A DNA stretch of 13,452 nt from the NCBI GenBank assembly GCA_965646165.1, contig CBFFYP010000101.1, forward strand, positions 1-13,452, written 5' to 3'. Source of the stretch: MGBC114844 sp910585855 (lineage in GTDB: Bacteria > Bacillota > Clostridia > Lachnospirales > Lachnospiraceae). Made by a program: the position numbers and the translations under genes. Every line of letters begins with the position of its first letter. The stretch's first letter is position 1. The notes below the pieces were generated by a model. The model was not told the origin of the DNA. It made no database searches and saw only the letters and a list, made by a program, of their open reading frames with translations. Below are positions 8,026 through 13,452 of this stretch, piece by piece.

Positions 8026-8685
8026 TTATATAGGCAGAAGGATTTCCGTGGTAAAAGCACCTGATTCACTGTTGCGGTTTAAGTATCCGTGATACCATTC
8101 AACAATGTTGTCAATTCGAATCAGCCCGAATCCATGATCGAATCCTTTGGTAGTAGGAAAGCGTCCGCCTATTTTTTTTCGTTTTCCGCAGGCGGTTAAA
8201 TTGGTAAATGACATATAAAGCTGTGTGTTTTTTATATCCATATAAATACGTATCATTCGCTTATCTTCCGGCAGTTCTAAACTAGCTTCAATCGCATTGT
8301 CTAATAGATTTCCGATAATGATACAGAGGTCTATCTCTGAAATTTTCAGTTCTACCGGAACATGAGCATCTGCAGTTACCGGAATATTTCTAGATTTTGC
8401 CAGAGAGATCTTGCTGTTTAAAATGGCGTCTGCCATTCGGTTTCCAGTTTGGATAACGGTATCTACGGCAGAAAGATCCTGATCTAGGGCATCTAGATAA
8501 TTTTGAATTGCTTCAAAATCCCCTTCTTTTGCATAACTTTTTAGTACTTGAATATGATTTCGATAATCATGCCGCCATCCTCTTACCTGCCGATACATGT
8601 TTTCTACTTCTGCATAGTGGGTCTGTATTAGTTCATTTTGATAAGAGGAAAGCTGTTTGCTAATATATTTAGACAGCAGAAACAT
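8026..8685 (-). CDS. GHKL-type sensor histidine kinase lacking a sensor or membrane region
   Basis: The 219-aa protein has only the catalytic core of an AgrC-like (HPK10) kinase. A short helical start (1-30) leads to the phosphorylation helix with WRHDYRNH (H39 the likely phospho-acceptor), followed by a GHKL ATPase domain with the N-box NLLDNAIEA (126-134) and the glycine box HGFGL (184-188). Relatives normally carry five to seven membrane helices before this core; none is present, and the 36-base gap to the regulator gene leaves no room for them in frame. It should phosphorylate the LytTR regulator encoded just upstream. Its input is unknown: it could sense a cytoplasmic signal or dock on a membrane partner such as the ABC exporter or AEC permease (speculative). 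AAAGGA precedes the ATG. Confidence 0.9.
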   Translation of the reverse strand: MFLLSKYISKQLSSYQNELIQTHYAEVENMYRQVRGWRHDYRNHIQVLKSYAKEGDFEAIQNYLDALDQDLSAVDTVIQTGNRMADAILNSKISLAKSRNIPVTADAHVPVELKISEIDLCIIIGNLLDNAIEASLELPEDKRMIRIYMDIKNTQLYMSFTNLTACGKRKKIGGRFPTTKGFDHGFGLIRIDNIVEWYHGYLNRNSESGAFTTEILLPI

Positions 8686-8721
8686 TTTGACAGTCCTTTC
8701 CTGATTTTATTTTATGGATAG

Positions 8722-9417
8722 TTAAAAGTAATGAATCATAGCCTGATTAATGGAGTGATACATTCCCCTGGAAAGAGGAACTTTTGTTCCATCATTTAAA
8801 ATAACTTCTTGCTTTGTAATTCGTTTGATATAATGCAGATTTACAATAAAAGATCGGCTTGTACGGCAAAATCCGTCGTCTAAATTTCGTTCCAGATCCT
8901 GTAGGGTCTGCTTTATCTCGTAGTCTTCCTGTGCATGAATGGTAACATAGTTTTTCTGCACTTCTAAATAGCGGATTTTATGCAGAGGAATTCGTATCGT
9001 TTCTCCTCGTATAGTAAAAAGCAGGGATTTTTCTAAAAACTGCAGATGCTCTGCCGCCCGATCTAATACAAGAGAAAGTTTTTCTTCTGTAATTGGTTTT
9101 AAAAGATAATGGAGTGCTTCTACTTCATATCCATCCTGAATATAGTCCATATAGCCGGTAATAAAAATAATCTGTATTTCTTTATTTTTTTGACGTATTT
9201 TTCCGGCTAGTTCTACTCCGTTCATTTTTTTCATTTCAATATCTAACAATAGAATTTGTATCGTTTTTTCTGCTTCTTGAAATAGAAATTCTTCTGCACT
9301 TTTAAAACAGATAATCTGTATAGGATTATTTTGTTGTTTTGCCCAGTTAATTACTATTTTGCTTAAAAGATTGCACCATACAGGATCGTCATCACAGATA
9401 CCGATTTGGTAACGCAT
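8722..9417 (-). CDS. LytTR-family response regulator
   Basis: The 231-aa protein joins a receiver domain (about 1-120) to a LytTR DNA-binding domain (about 130-231). Receiver landmarks are the acidic cluster CDDD (8-11), the phospho-acceptor D59 in LLLDIEM, T87 in FITG, and the K107-P108 pair in LLKP. The C-terminal half shows typical LytTR phrases: IRYLEVQKNYVTIH, FCRTSRSFIVNL and VPLSRG. When phosphorylated by the kinase encoded 36 bases downstream it should bind paired direct repeats near promoters; TTTAGGGGAT repeats before the exporter genes are the obvious target. AGAAGG lies ten bases upstream of the ATG. Family assignment is firm, target is inferred. Confidence 0.94.
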   Translation of the reverse strand: MRYQIGICDDDPVWCNLLSKIVINWAKQQNNPIQIICFKSAEEFLFQEAEKTIQILLLDIEMKKMNGVELAGKIRQKNKEIQIIFITGYMDYIQDGYEVEALHYLLKPITEEKLSLVLDRAAEHLQFLEKSLLFTIRGETIRIPLHKIRYLEVQKNYVTIHAQEDYEIKQTLQDLERNLDDGFCRTSRSFIVNLHYIKRITKQEVILNDGTKVPLSRGMYHSINQAMIHYF

Positions 9418-9453
9418 TTGCTTTTCGCCTTCTCTCTTTGTTTTTTGCTGCTA

Positions 9454-9482
9454 ATTATAGTATAAATCCTATCCGTTCATAA
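9454..9482 (-). promoter_or_regulatory. Possible promoter of the regulator-kinase pair
   Basis: A perfect minus-strand -10 TATAAT (9454-9459) lies in the 51-base gap before the regulator gene. Seventeen bases upstream, within the end of the permease gene, is TTATGA (9477-9482), only three of six matches to a -35. The pair may also be read through from the permease gene, as no terminator is visible in the gap. Confidence 0.42.
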
Positions 9483-10383
9483 CAAGTGCCGATACAATCG
9501 GAATTGTAGCAACAGATAAAATGGTTGTAATAGCTACTCCTTTAGATGCTAATGCATAATCGCCTTGGTATTCCTGTGCCAGCATAGCAGTCATACTTCC
9601 AACTGGTGTACTGAGCATAATCATAATTACACCACATAGTGCCCAATTATCGATCCACTGTTTGGCAAGCAGTGTACCTGCAATTGGAAGTATTAATAGT
9701 TTTATTGCTGAGAATATCAATAATTTTTTATCGCAAAACAGTTCTTTTAGATTCATGGTTGCAAAAGAAGAACCAATTACCATCATACTAAGCGGAGCAG
9801 TCATATTGCTTAGAGTAGTAATTGTACTTTTTACCCAGTTAGGAAGGGGTATATTTGTAATAAATAAAAAAATAGAAATAATACAAAAAACAACGCCGAT
9901 ATTGATAACTTTTTTCCATTGAAAGGTTTCTTTTTCTCCTTGCTGCATCATCTGTATTCCATAAGTATAGATTAAGATATTATAAGGAATCAGAAAAATA
10001 GAAGCATATAAAAGAGCACCGCTTCCATAGACAGCCGAAATAATCGGAAATCCCATAAAGCCAATATTGGAAAAAATAGTCATAACACTGTAGACGCCGG
10101 CACTTTTCTTTGGAACATGTAAAAGGTTTGGAAGAACTGTTCCAATCAGTAATAATATCAGATAAAGTACAATAGAAGCTGTAACAGTAATAAGGAGATC
10201 GTTTCCTTGAATTTGGCTGGTATCGCCGATTACACCTGATAAAATCATAGCAGGGTTTGCAATATTTACGACAATGCTGGATAATTTTTTACTTGTTGCT
10301 GAATCAATAATATCTTTTTTATAAGCAAAAAATCCAATCATCATTACTAAAAAAAGAACTGTCATTTGCTGCAGTACAATCAT
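9469..10383 (-). CDS. AEC-family (auxin efflux carrier type) membrane permease
   Basis: The 304-aa product is almost entirely hydrophobic with about ten predicted membrane helices and family landmarks: N-x-x-NPAM (40-46), FSNIGFMGFPI (104-114) and STPVGSMTAMLAQEYQGD (258-275). AEC proteins are secondary carriers; bacterial members are linked to organic acids such as malate or to amino-acid-like substrates, but none can be assigned here. An in-frame ATG seven codons earlier (10404) exists, but AAAAGAGGA sits seven bases before the ATG at 10383 and inside the longer version, so the shorter start is preferred. It is the first gene before the regulator-kinase pair and may share a transcript with them. 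Upstream are a promoter at 10499-10527 and four GGCATAT half-sites. Confidence 0.9.
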   Translation of the reverse strand: MIVLQQMTVLFLVMMIGFFAYKKDIIDSATSKKLSSIVVNIANPAMILSGVIGDTSQIQGNDLLITVTASIVLYLILLLIGTVLPNLLHVPKKSAGVYSVMTIFSNIGFMGFPIISAVYGSGALLYASIFLIPYNILIYTYGIQMMQQGEKETFQWKKVINIGVVFCIISIFLFITNIPLPNWVKSTITTLSNMTAPLSMMVIGSSFATMNLKELFCDKKLLIFSAIKLLILPIAGTLLAKQWIDNWALCGVIMIMLSTPVGSMTAMLAQEYQGDYALASKGVAITTILSVATIPIVSALVMNG

Positions 10384-10390
10384 AGTTTGA

Positions 10391-10399
10391 TCCTCTTTT
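10391..10399 (-). promoter_or_regulatory. Ribosome binding site that selects the permease start
   Basis: Minus-strand AAAAGAGGA is seven bases upstream of the ATG at 10383. The earlier ATG at 10404 has only A-rich sequence before it, so translation should begin at 10383. Confidence 0.72.
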
Positions 10400-10491
10400 G
10401 GCATATTTTTTTTATTTTTGGCATATAAAGGGTAGATATAAATAAAAAATGGATATGCCAGCTTTCTATTATAATATATTTCTTATATGCC
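10400..10491. repeat. Four GGCATAT half-sites in the permease leader
   Basis: GGCATAT occurs on the + strand at 10400-10406 and 10420-10426, and its complement ATATGCC at 10453-10459 and 10485-10491. The first pair is 20 bp apart within the extended direct repeat TTTTGGCATAT; the second pair is 32 bp apart. Arranged as two facing two, they could be operator half-sites for a repressor or activator of the permease, lying between its promoter and start codon. In such AT-rich DNA some recurrence is expected, so this is tentative. Confidence 0.4.
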
Positions 10492-10498
10492 GTATTTT

Positions 10499-10527
10499 AT
10501 AATAATCGTATATGCTATATTATGCAA
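10499..10527 (-). promoter_or_regulatory. Promoter of the AEC permease gene
   Basis: On the minus strand TTGCAT (10522-10527) and TATTAT (10499-10504) are exactly 17 bases apart. A leader of about 110 bases follows, holding the GGCATAT half-sites. An alternative -10 TATAAT at 10468-10473 lacks a recognisable -35. Confidence 0.5.
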
Positions 10528-10562
10528 TATTTATTTTGTACTTATTAATGATTTTTATAACA

Positions 10563-11101
10563 ATCTTTAATAAGTCTTTTGAAGTTTGATGGTGGACGGA
10601 GGACGCTAGATTCGAAAATCGTGGGCAGCCTGCTGTTCCGCTCTCCAAAAAGCAAGAAGTTCTAAGACTTCTGCCTTTCCATTCATCCAACCAGACAGAC
10701 CGGGGCGCAATTCGCCCGTATTGTAGCCAAAACGTAATTGGTGTAAGGAAGGTTTTTCCAACCACAAGACAGCTTCTTTCTTACTATACGGGCTAAACAC
10801 GCCCCTTTTTTTTCACACCCTGCATGGAAGCAGGATGTGAAAAAAATCTTAGGTTTTCGAGCAGAAGTCTAAGAACTTCTAACTTTTTTCCAAAGTCACT
10901 GCAGGTTGCCCACGGTTTTCGAATCTGGCTGTTTTTTGACTCCGAAACAAAAAAAGAATATTATCTCAACTTTTTTAAAGTCCTGTTGTGTAATAAAACA
11001 TAATTTTTGTCGTTATTCAATCAACAGCAAACCACCTCTGGTGTTCGGTGAAAGAAAATTTTTTATAATAACACCTTATCTTCAAAAGATTAATTAAAGA
11101 T
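10563..11101. repeat. Dispersed element, copy 1: about 539 bp with terminal inverted repeats
   Basis: The 22 bases at 10563-10584 and the reverse complement of 11080-11101 agree at 19 of 22 positions and share the block TCTTTTGAAG. The interior is built of nested inverted arms (26 bp at 10608-10633 with 10901-10926; 20 bp at 10655-10674 with 10861-10880) around a conserved core at about 10685-10860. The core recurs at 13283-13452 in the same orientation. No transposase or convincing gene lies inside, so it resembles a non-autonomous (MITE-like) element or a mobile structured-RNA locus. Its right end lies 13 bases from the stop codon of the radical SAM gene. A clean target duplication is not evident. 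Confidence 0.72.
10608..10926. repeat. Long nested inverted repeat inside copy 1
   Basis: Outer arms 10608-10633 and 10901-10926 pair at all 26 positions if read as + strand RNA (24 Watson-Crick, two G-U). The stem resumes at 10647-10652 with 10883-10888 and 10655-10674 with 10861-10880 (19 of 20 pairs). Inside, GGGGCG (10702-10707) can pair with CGCCCC (10800-10805) and GCCCGTA (10714-10720) with TACGGGC (10787-10793); alternatively GGGCG and CGCCC at 10703-10717 form a local hairpin. Next to this is a separate hairpin at 10807-10846. The second arm is followed by a TTTTTT run at 10932-10937, so it could end a + strand transcript. Confidence 0.7.
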
Positions 11102-11114
11102 AGTAAAAATTTTT

Positions 11115-11579
11115 TTAATTCCAGAATTTATTGGTGATATCTTTAAATCCTATATGAGTTTTTTGATACATTTTCTGATTGGTTTTTAAATCATATAATG
11201 TACCAAATTCTTTTTTATAGCTGCCTATTTTTATGTAATCAAAGTCCTGCATCCATTTTTCTATTTTAGTATCTCTACCAGAGTATAAACAGGTTTTTAA
11301 TCCTATTAATTTTATTTTTTTCACATATTCAAGCAATTCATTTTTACTTTCTTCGGATAAATCGCCTTCACCTAAAAAGCAGGCGCATGTCGCTTGGCTT
11401 TTGTATAAATCGATAATATCACAAAAATATTTTTTTAGAGGTTCTCCATATTTTTCTAGTTGTAGTTCTGGATAGTGACAGTCTTTACAATGATTCAGAC
11501 AGCCTGAGATATAGATACAGATGGAAGATTCTTCTGGAACTTCTATATGACTAAGACCAAATTCGGTATACCGCAACAT
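11115..11579 (-). CDS. Radical SAM 4Fe-4S protein, NrdG-like (glycyl-radical activase type)
   Basis: The 154-aa protein carries the radical SAM cluster motif C-x3-C-x2-C in SGCLNHCKDCH (C27, C31, C34), which would hold a 4Fe-4S cluster that cleaves S-adenosylmethionine. Its short length and later blocks, FLGEGD (68-73, the glycine-rich SAM-binding position), KTCLYSG (95-101), DYIKIGSY (114-121) and GTLYDLKTNQKMYQ (126-139), resemble the anaerobic ribonucleotide reductase activating protein family. No ribonucleotide reductase or other glycyl radical enzyme is nearby, so its partner is unknown and it may instead act on a product of this operon. It is the last gene of a three-gene operon, 19 bases after the preceding gene, with AAAGGAGG before the ATG. 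Superfamily is firm; function is not. Confidence 0.88.
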   Translation of the reverse strand: MLRYTEFGLSHIEVPEESSICIYISGCLNHCKDCHYPELQLEKYGEPLKKYFCDIIDLYKSQATCACFLGEGDLSEESKNELLEYVKKIKLIGLKTCLYSGRDTKIEKWMQDFDYIKIGSYKKEFGTLYDLKTNQKMYQKTHIGFKDITNKFWN

Positions 11580-11598
11580 GAAAAAACCTCCTTTGTAT

Positions 11599-12378
11599 TT
11601 AAAATGTTTCTAAATCGTTTTTTTCGATATTATCTGGTAAAAGACATATAAAACCCTGTTGTTTTTTCCACTGTTTAATAGTATTTGTCCAAGAATCATT
11701 TTCATCAATATAGCTTTCTATAAATGCTGTTCCTGAATCAGACATAACATGATCGATAAATTCTTGAGGCAGTTTTAAACCATACTTTAAAACATATTTC
11801 CATGTATCTCGATCCCAATAATAGTAACCATCTGTATAAAGATAAGGACCAAGTAAGTCAACTTCTTTTTTAAAAGGATGTTTATAAACTCCCGGTATCA
11901 TTAAGAAAGGCTTTGTTGTTCTTAAGTATGCAATCACTTTGTCTGGAACGGTATATCCTTTTTCTATATAATTGTAAATGCTTTCTTCTCCGAAGCACAA
12001 TTCTTTATAAGGAGAAATACAAACTTTTCCGCCCAGTTCTTTTTGAAATTGTCTACTTCTTATTTCTTCCGCTGTTTTTACATCATGATAATTTACATTG
12101 GTTACTACAACCTCACAGACATCAGGTCCTGTTATTTTAGAAAGTGTTTTTTCAGAGGGCTGCCATTGTTTTGCCGTTTCAGAAATTACACCATAATCAC
12201 CGGCGGACTTTGGATTAATAATCTTAATTTCCCGTTTTATAATAGAATTGTCCATTAATTCGATTGAGATTATTTCACCTTTTACAAGAACATCGTTTTC
12301 ATCAAGACGGATGCGTAAATTTAAAATCTGACCTTTATAATCTTCATAGGGAGAAGCAGTGACATAAAGTATTTCCAT
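11599..12378 (-). CDS. Uncharacterised 259-aa protein of the radical SAM operon
   Basis: I do not recognise this family. The protein is soluble-looking with no signal peptide or membrane helix. Residues 1-95 look beta-rich (MEILYVTASP, then alternating hydrophobic strands such as QILNLRIRLDENDVLVKGEIISIEL). Residues 130-260 are richer in aromatic residues, with PFLMIPGVYKHPFK (157-170), GPYLYTDGYYYWDRDTWKYV (177-196) and LPQEFIDHVMSDSGTAFIE (203-221). Three cysteines (88, 120, 128) are not in a metal-binding arrangement I know, so a direct iron-sulfur role is not indicated. GGAG precedes the ATG. It is spaced 18 bases from the gene before and 19 from the radical SAM gene after, so the three are probably made together and act in one process. 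Confidence 0.82.
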   Translation of the reverse strand: MEILYVTASPYEDYKGQILNLRIRLDENDVLVKGEIISIELMDNSIIKREIKIINPKSAGDYGVISETAKQWQPSEKTLSKITGPDVCEVVVTNVNYHDVKTAEEIRSRQFQKELGGKVCISPYKELCFGEESIYNYIEKGYTVPDKVIAYLRTTKPFLMIPGVYKHPFKKEVDLLGPYLYTDGYYYWDRDTWKYVLKYGLKLPQEFIDHVMSDSGTAFIESYIDENDSWTNTIKQWKKQQGFICLLPDNIEKNDLETF

Positions 12379-12396
12379 ATTGGGAACTCCTTTTTT

Positions 12397-13053
12397 CTAT
12401 ATTGTATTTTCTGGTATTATTAATTTTTCTTCTAATTTAAAAAAATAGCAGCTTCCACTGTATACTCCTTTTGCATACAATCGGCTTGCAATTTCTATCA
12501 TATCTCGGTTTAACTTATGATAAAAAATTTTATTTTCCCAAGGAAGCCCTAAAATATAATTCCTTTGGTATTCATCTAAAGTATCAAGTGCTTTGCAAAA
12601 AGACTTTGACTGAAAACGGCTGGGCAGCCCAAAATCACAGGAGATATAAGCACAGTCTGTATTATTTTGTTCCCATTTATATGTTAAATAGTTAGAAAGA
12701 CTGCCGTGTTCTTTTGGATAAAAATAGTATTCTTTCCAAATAATAGGAGAGAAAGGTTCAGAATGTATGACTCGTCGAAAACTGGGTTTTCCATATTTAT
12801 CATATTCTTTAACAAAAGAGATTGTTTCCTGCAAAGATTTACTTCCCGGTACTTCAGAAAGCAAAACATTTGTATTTTTCAGGTGTTCCCAAACAGTATG
12901 CCGTACTTTTTCATAGGAAGTAGGAAAATCTAACCGATCCATAATTTGCTTTATATTATATCCAAGATCCGCCATATGTCGAATGGCATCTCCGCTGGCT
13001 ACATCATATGTGAAGTTGGCTAATGCCTTTTTAAAATATTCTTGTTCTGTCAT
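12397..13053 (-). CDS. Uncharacterised 218-aa protein, first gene of the radical SAM operon
   Basis: No family recognised. The protein is soluble-looking. Its N-terminal third (about 19-60: ASGDAIRHMADLGYNIKQI, then a predicted turn and TVWEHL) has the spacing of a helix-turn-helix, so it may bind DNA or simply be a helical bundle. The middle and C-terminal parts are mixed, with aromatic-rich segments (IIWKEYYFYP, 104-113; YSGSCYFFKLEE, 198-209). It is headed by a near-consensus promoter at 13115-13143 and a weak AAAGGA site about seven bases before the ATG. It could be a regulator of the operon or the partner protein of the radical SAM enzyme; the sequence alone does not decide. Confidence 0.82.
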   Translation of the reverse strand: MTEQEYFKKALANFTYDVASGDAIRHMADLGYNIKQIMDRLDFPTSYEKVRHTVWEHLKNTNVLLSEVPGSKSLQETISFVKEYDKYGKPSFRRVIHSEPFSPIIWKEYYFYPKEHGSLSNYLTYKWEQNNTDCAYISCDFGLPSRFQSKSFCKALDTLDEYQRNYILGLPWENKIFYHKLNRDMIEIASRLYAKGVYSGSCYFFKLEEKLIIPENTI

Positions 13054-13114
13054 GTAGGTATTTCCTTTATATTAATATTGAAGTTTTATTAAAAAAAGAG
13101 ATTAATTTTTATCT

Positions 13115-13143
13115 ATTATATCATGAATTTTTTACAATTACAA
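13115..13143 (-). promoter_or_regulatory. Promoter of the radical SAM operon
   Basis: On the minus strand TTGTAA (13138-13143, four of six matches) and a perfect TATAAT (13115-13120) are 17 bases apart, with TG one base before the -10 (extended -10). It lies 62 bases upstream of the first ATG and only about ten bases inside the left end of repeat copy 2, so the transcription unit, promoter included, sits between the two repeats. Confidence 0.75.
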
Positions 13144-13152
13144 TTCTTATAT

Positions 13153-13452
13153 TTTTTTAATTAGGCTTTTGAAGATAGGTAGGGTAGGTTTGCTTTCACC
13201 GGACGCCAGAGGCGGTTTGCTCCTATCCTTTGCCTGCTCCGCTCCAAACGGAAAGAAAGTCTAGGGCTTCTGATTTATGTTTATCCAACCAGACGAACCG
13301 GGGCGCAATTCGCCCTCACCACAGCCGAAACGTAACTGATGTAAGGAAGGATTTTACCAGCTATAAGATAGCCTCTTCCCTATCATCCGGGCTAAACACG
13401 CCCCTTTTTTTGCATACCCTGCATAGAAGCAGGATATGCAAAAAATTCTAGG
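13153..13452. repeat. Dispersed element, copy 2 (cut by the window end)
   Basis: The left terminus matches the end repeats of copy 1 (shared CTTTTGAAG at 13166-13174 and TTTAATTA before it). The first 60 bases, with CACCGGACGCCAGAGGCGG, resemble the right end of copy 1 read in reverse. From about 13283 the core follows copy 1 base for base over long stretches: ATCCAACCAGAC, GGGGCGCAATTCGCCC, GTAAGGAAGG and GGGCTAAACACGCCCC. It ends in the same hairpin (13406-13445). It has the same orientation as copy 1; its right arm lies beyond the window. Confidence 0.72.

Noticed and set aside
7929..8069. N-terminal extension of the first ABC subunit by 47 codons
   Set aside because: It overlaps the kinase gene and runs through a terminator and promoter, while a good ribosome binding site precedes the ATG at 7928.
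10450..10500. Tiny + strand frame upstream of the permease promoter as a possible signal peptide
   Set aside because: About 16 codons, no ribosome binding site and no leader-like sequence.
10606..10800. A 64-codon minus-strand frame starting at GTG inside repeat copy 1
   Set aside because: The matching frame in copy 2 has an in-frame stop (TAG at about 13362) and a one-base shift, and the start is only a few bases from its GGGG. The conserved feature is the nucleotide structure, not a protein.
10906..11097. A 63-codon + strand frame in the right half of repeat copy 1
   Set aside because: Lies across the inverted arms, has no ribosome binding site and shows no protein-like composition.
13230..13451. 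A 73-codon + strand frame in repeat copy 2
   Set aside because: Falls within the structured repeat, and I saw no support for translation.
10563..13452. CRISPR array
   Set aside because: Only two long copies of a structured repeat are present, with no short regularly spaced repeats.

Overview
The window reads as a low-G+C Bacillota chromosome, most likely a gut Lachnospiraceae-type clostridium. This rests on AT-rich spacers, strong AGGAGG-type ribosome binding sites, a 23S rRNA 3' end followed by tRNA-Asn, and gene families common there: LytTR regulator with GHKL kinase, paired ABC exporters, and a NrdG-like radical SAM protein. Genus was not determined.

Left part (1-2054, + strand): the last bases of a 23S rRNA, tRNA-Asn(GTT), a strong terminator, then a D,D-carboxypeptidase gene (534 aa) with its own promoter. 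A 15-bp perfect hairpin separates it from convergent minus-strand genes. Everything coding after this is on the minus strand.

2059-4013: a probable two-gene operon, read right to left: an unrecognised protein with two membrane segments, then a PatB/MalY-type PLP C-S lyase.

4160-10527: a transport and signalling block, read right to left: an AEC-family permease, a LytTR response regulator, a GHKL histidine kinase with no sensor region, then two TMD-NBD ABC half-transporters that probably form a heterodimeric exporter. Between kinase and exporter lie a terminator, two perfect 10-bp direct repeats spaced 21 bp, and an extended -10 promoter with a poor -35. This is the layout expected if the LytTR regulator switches the exporter on. 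No substrate peptide gene was found.

10563-13452: an accessory segment. A roughly 539-bp element with 22-bp imperfect terminal inverted repeats and long internal inverted arms (copy 1) and a second, similarly oriented copy cut by the window end flank a compact three-gene operon. That operon encodes an unrecognised 218-aa protein, an unrecognised 259-aa protein and a 154-aa NrdG-like radical SAM protein, driven by a near-consensus promoter just inside copy 2. The two repeats share little primary sequence outside a conserved core but keep the same hairpins through paired base changes. The repeat family and the enclosed radical SAM operon are the least explained parts of the window.
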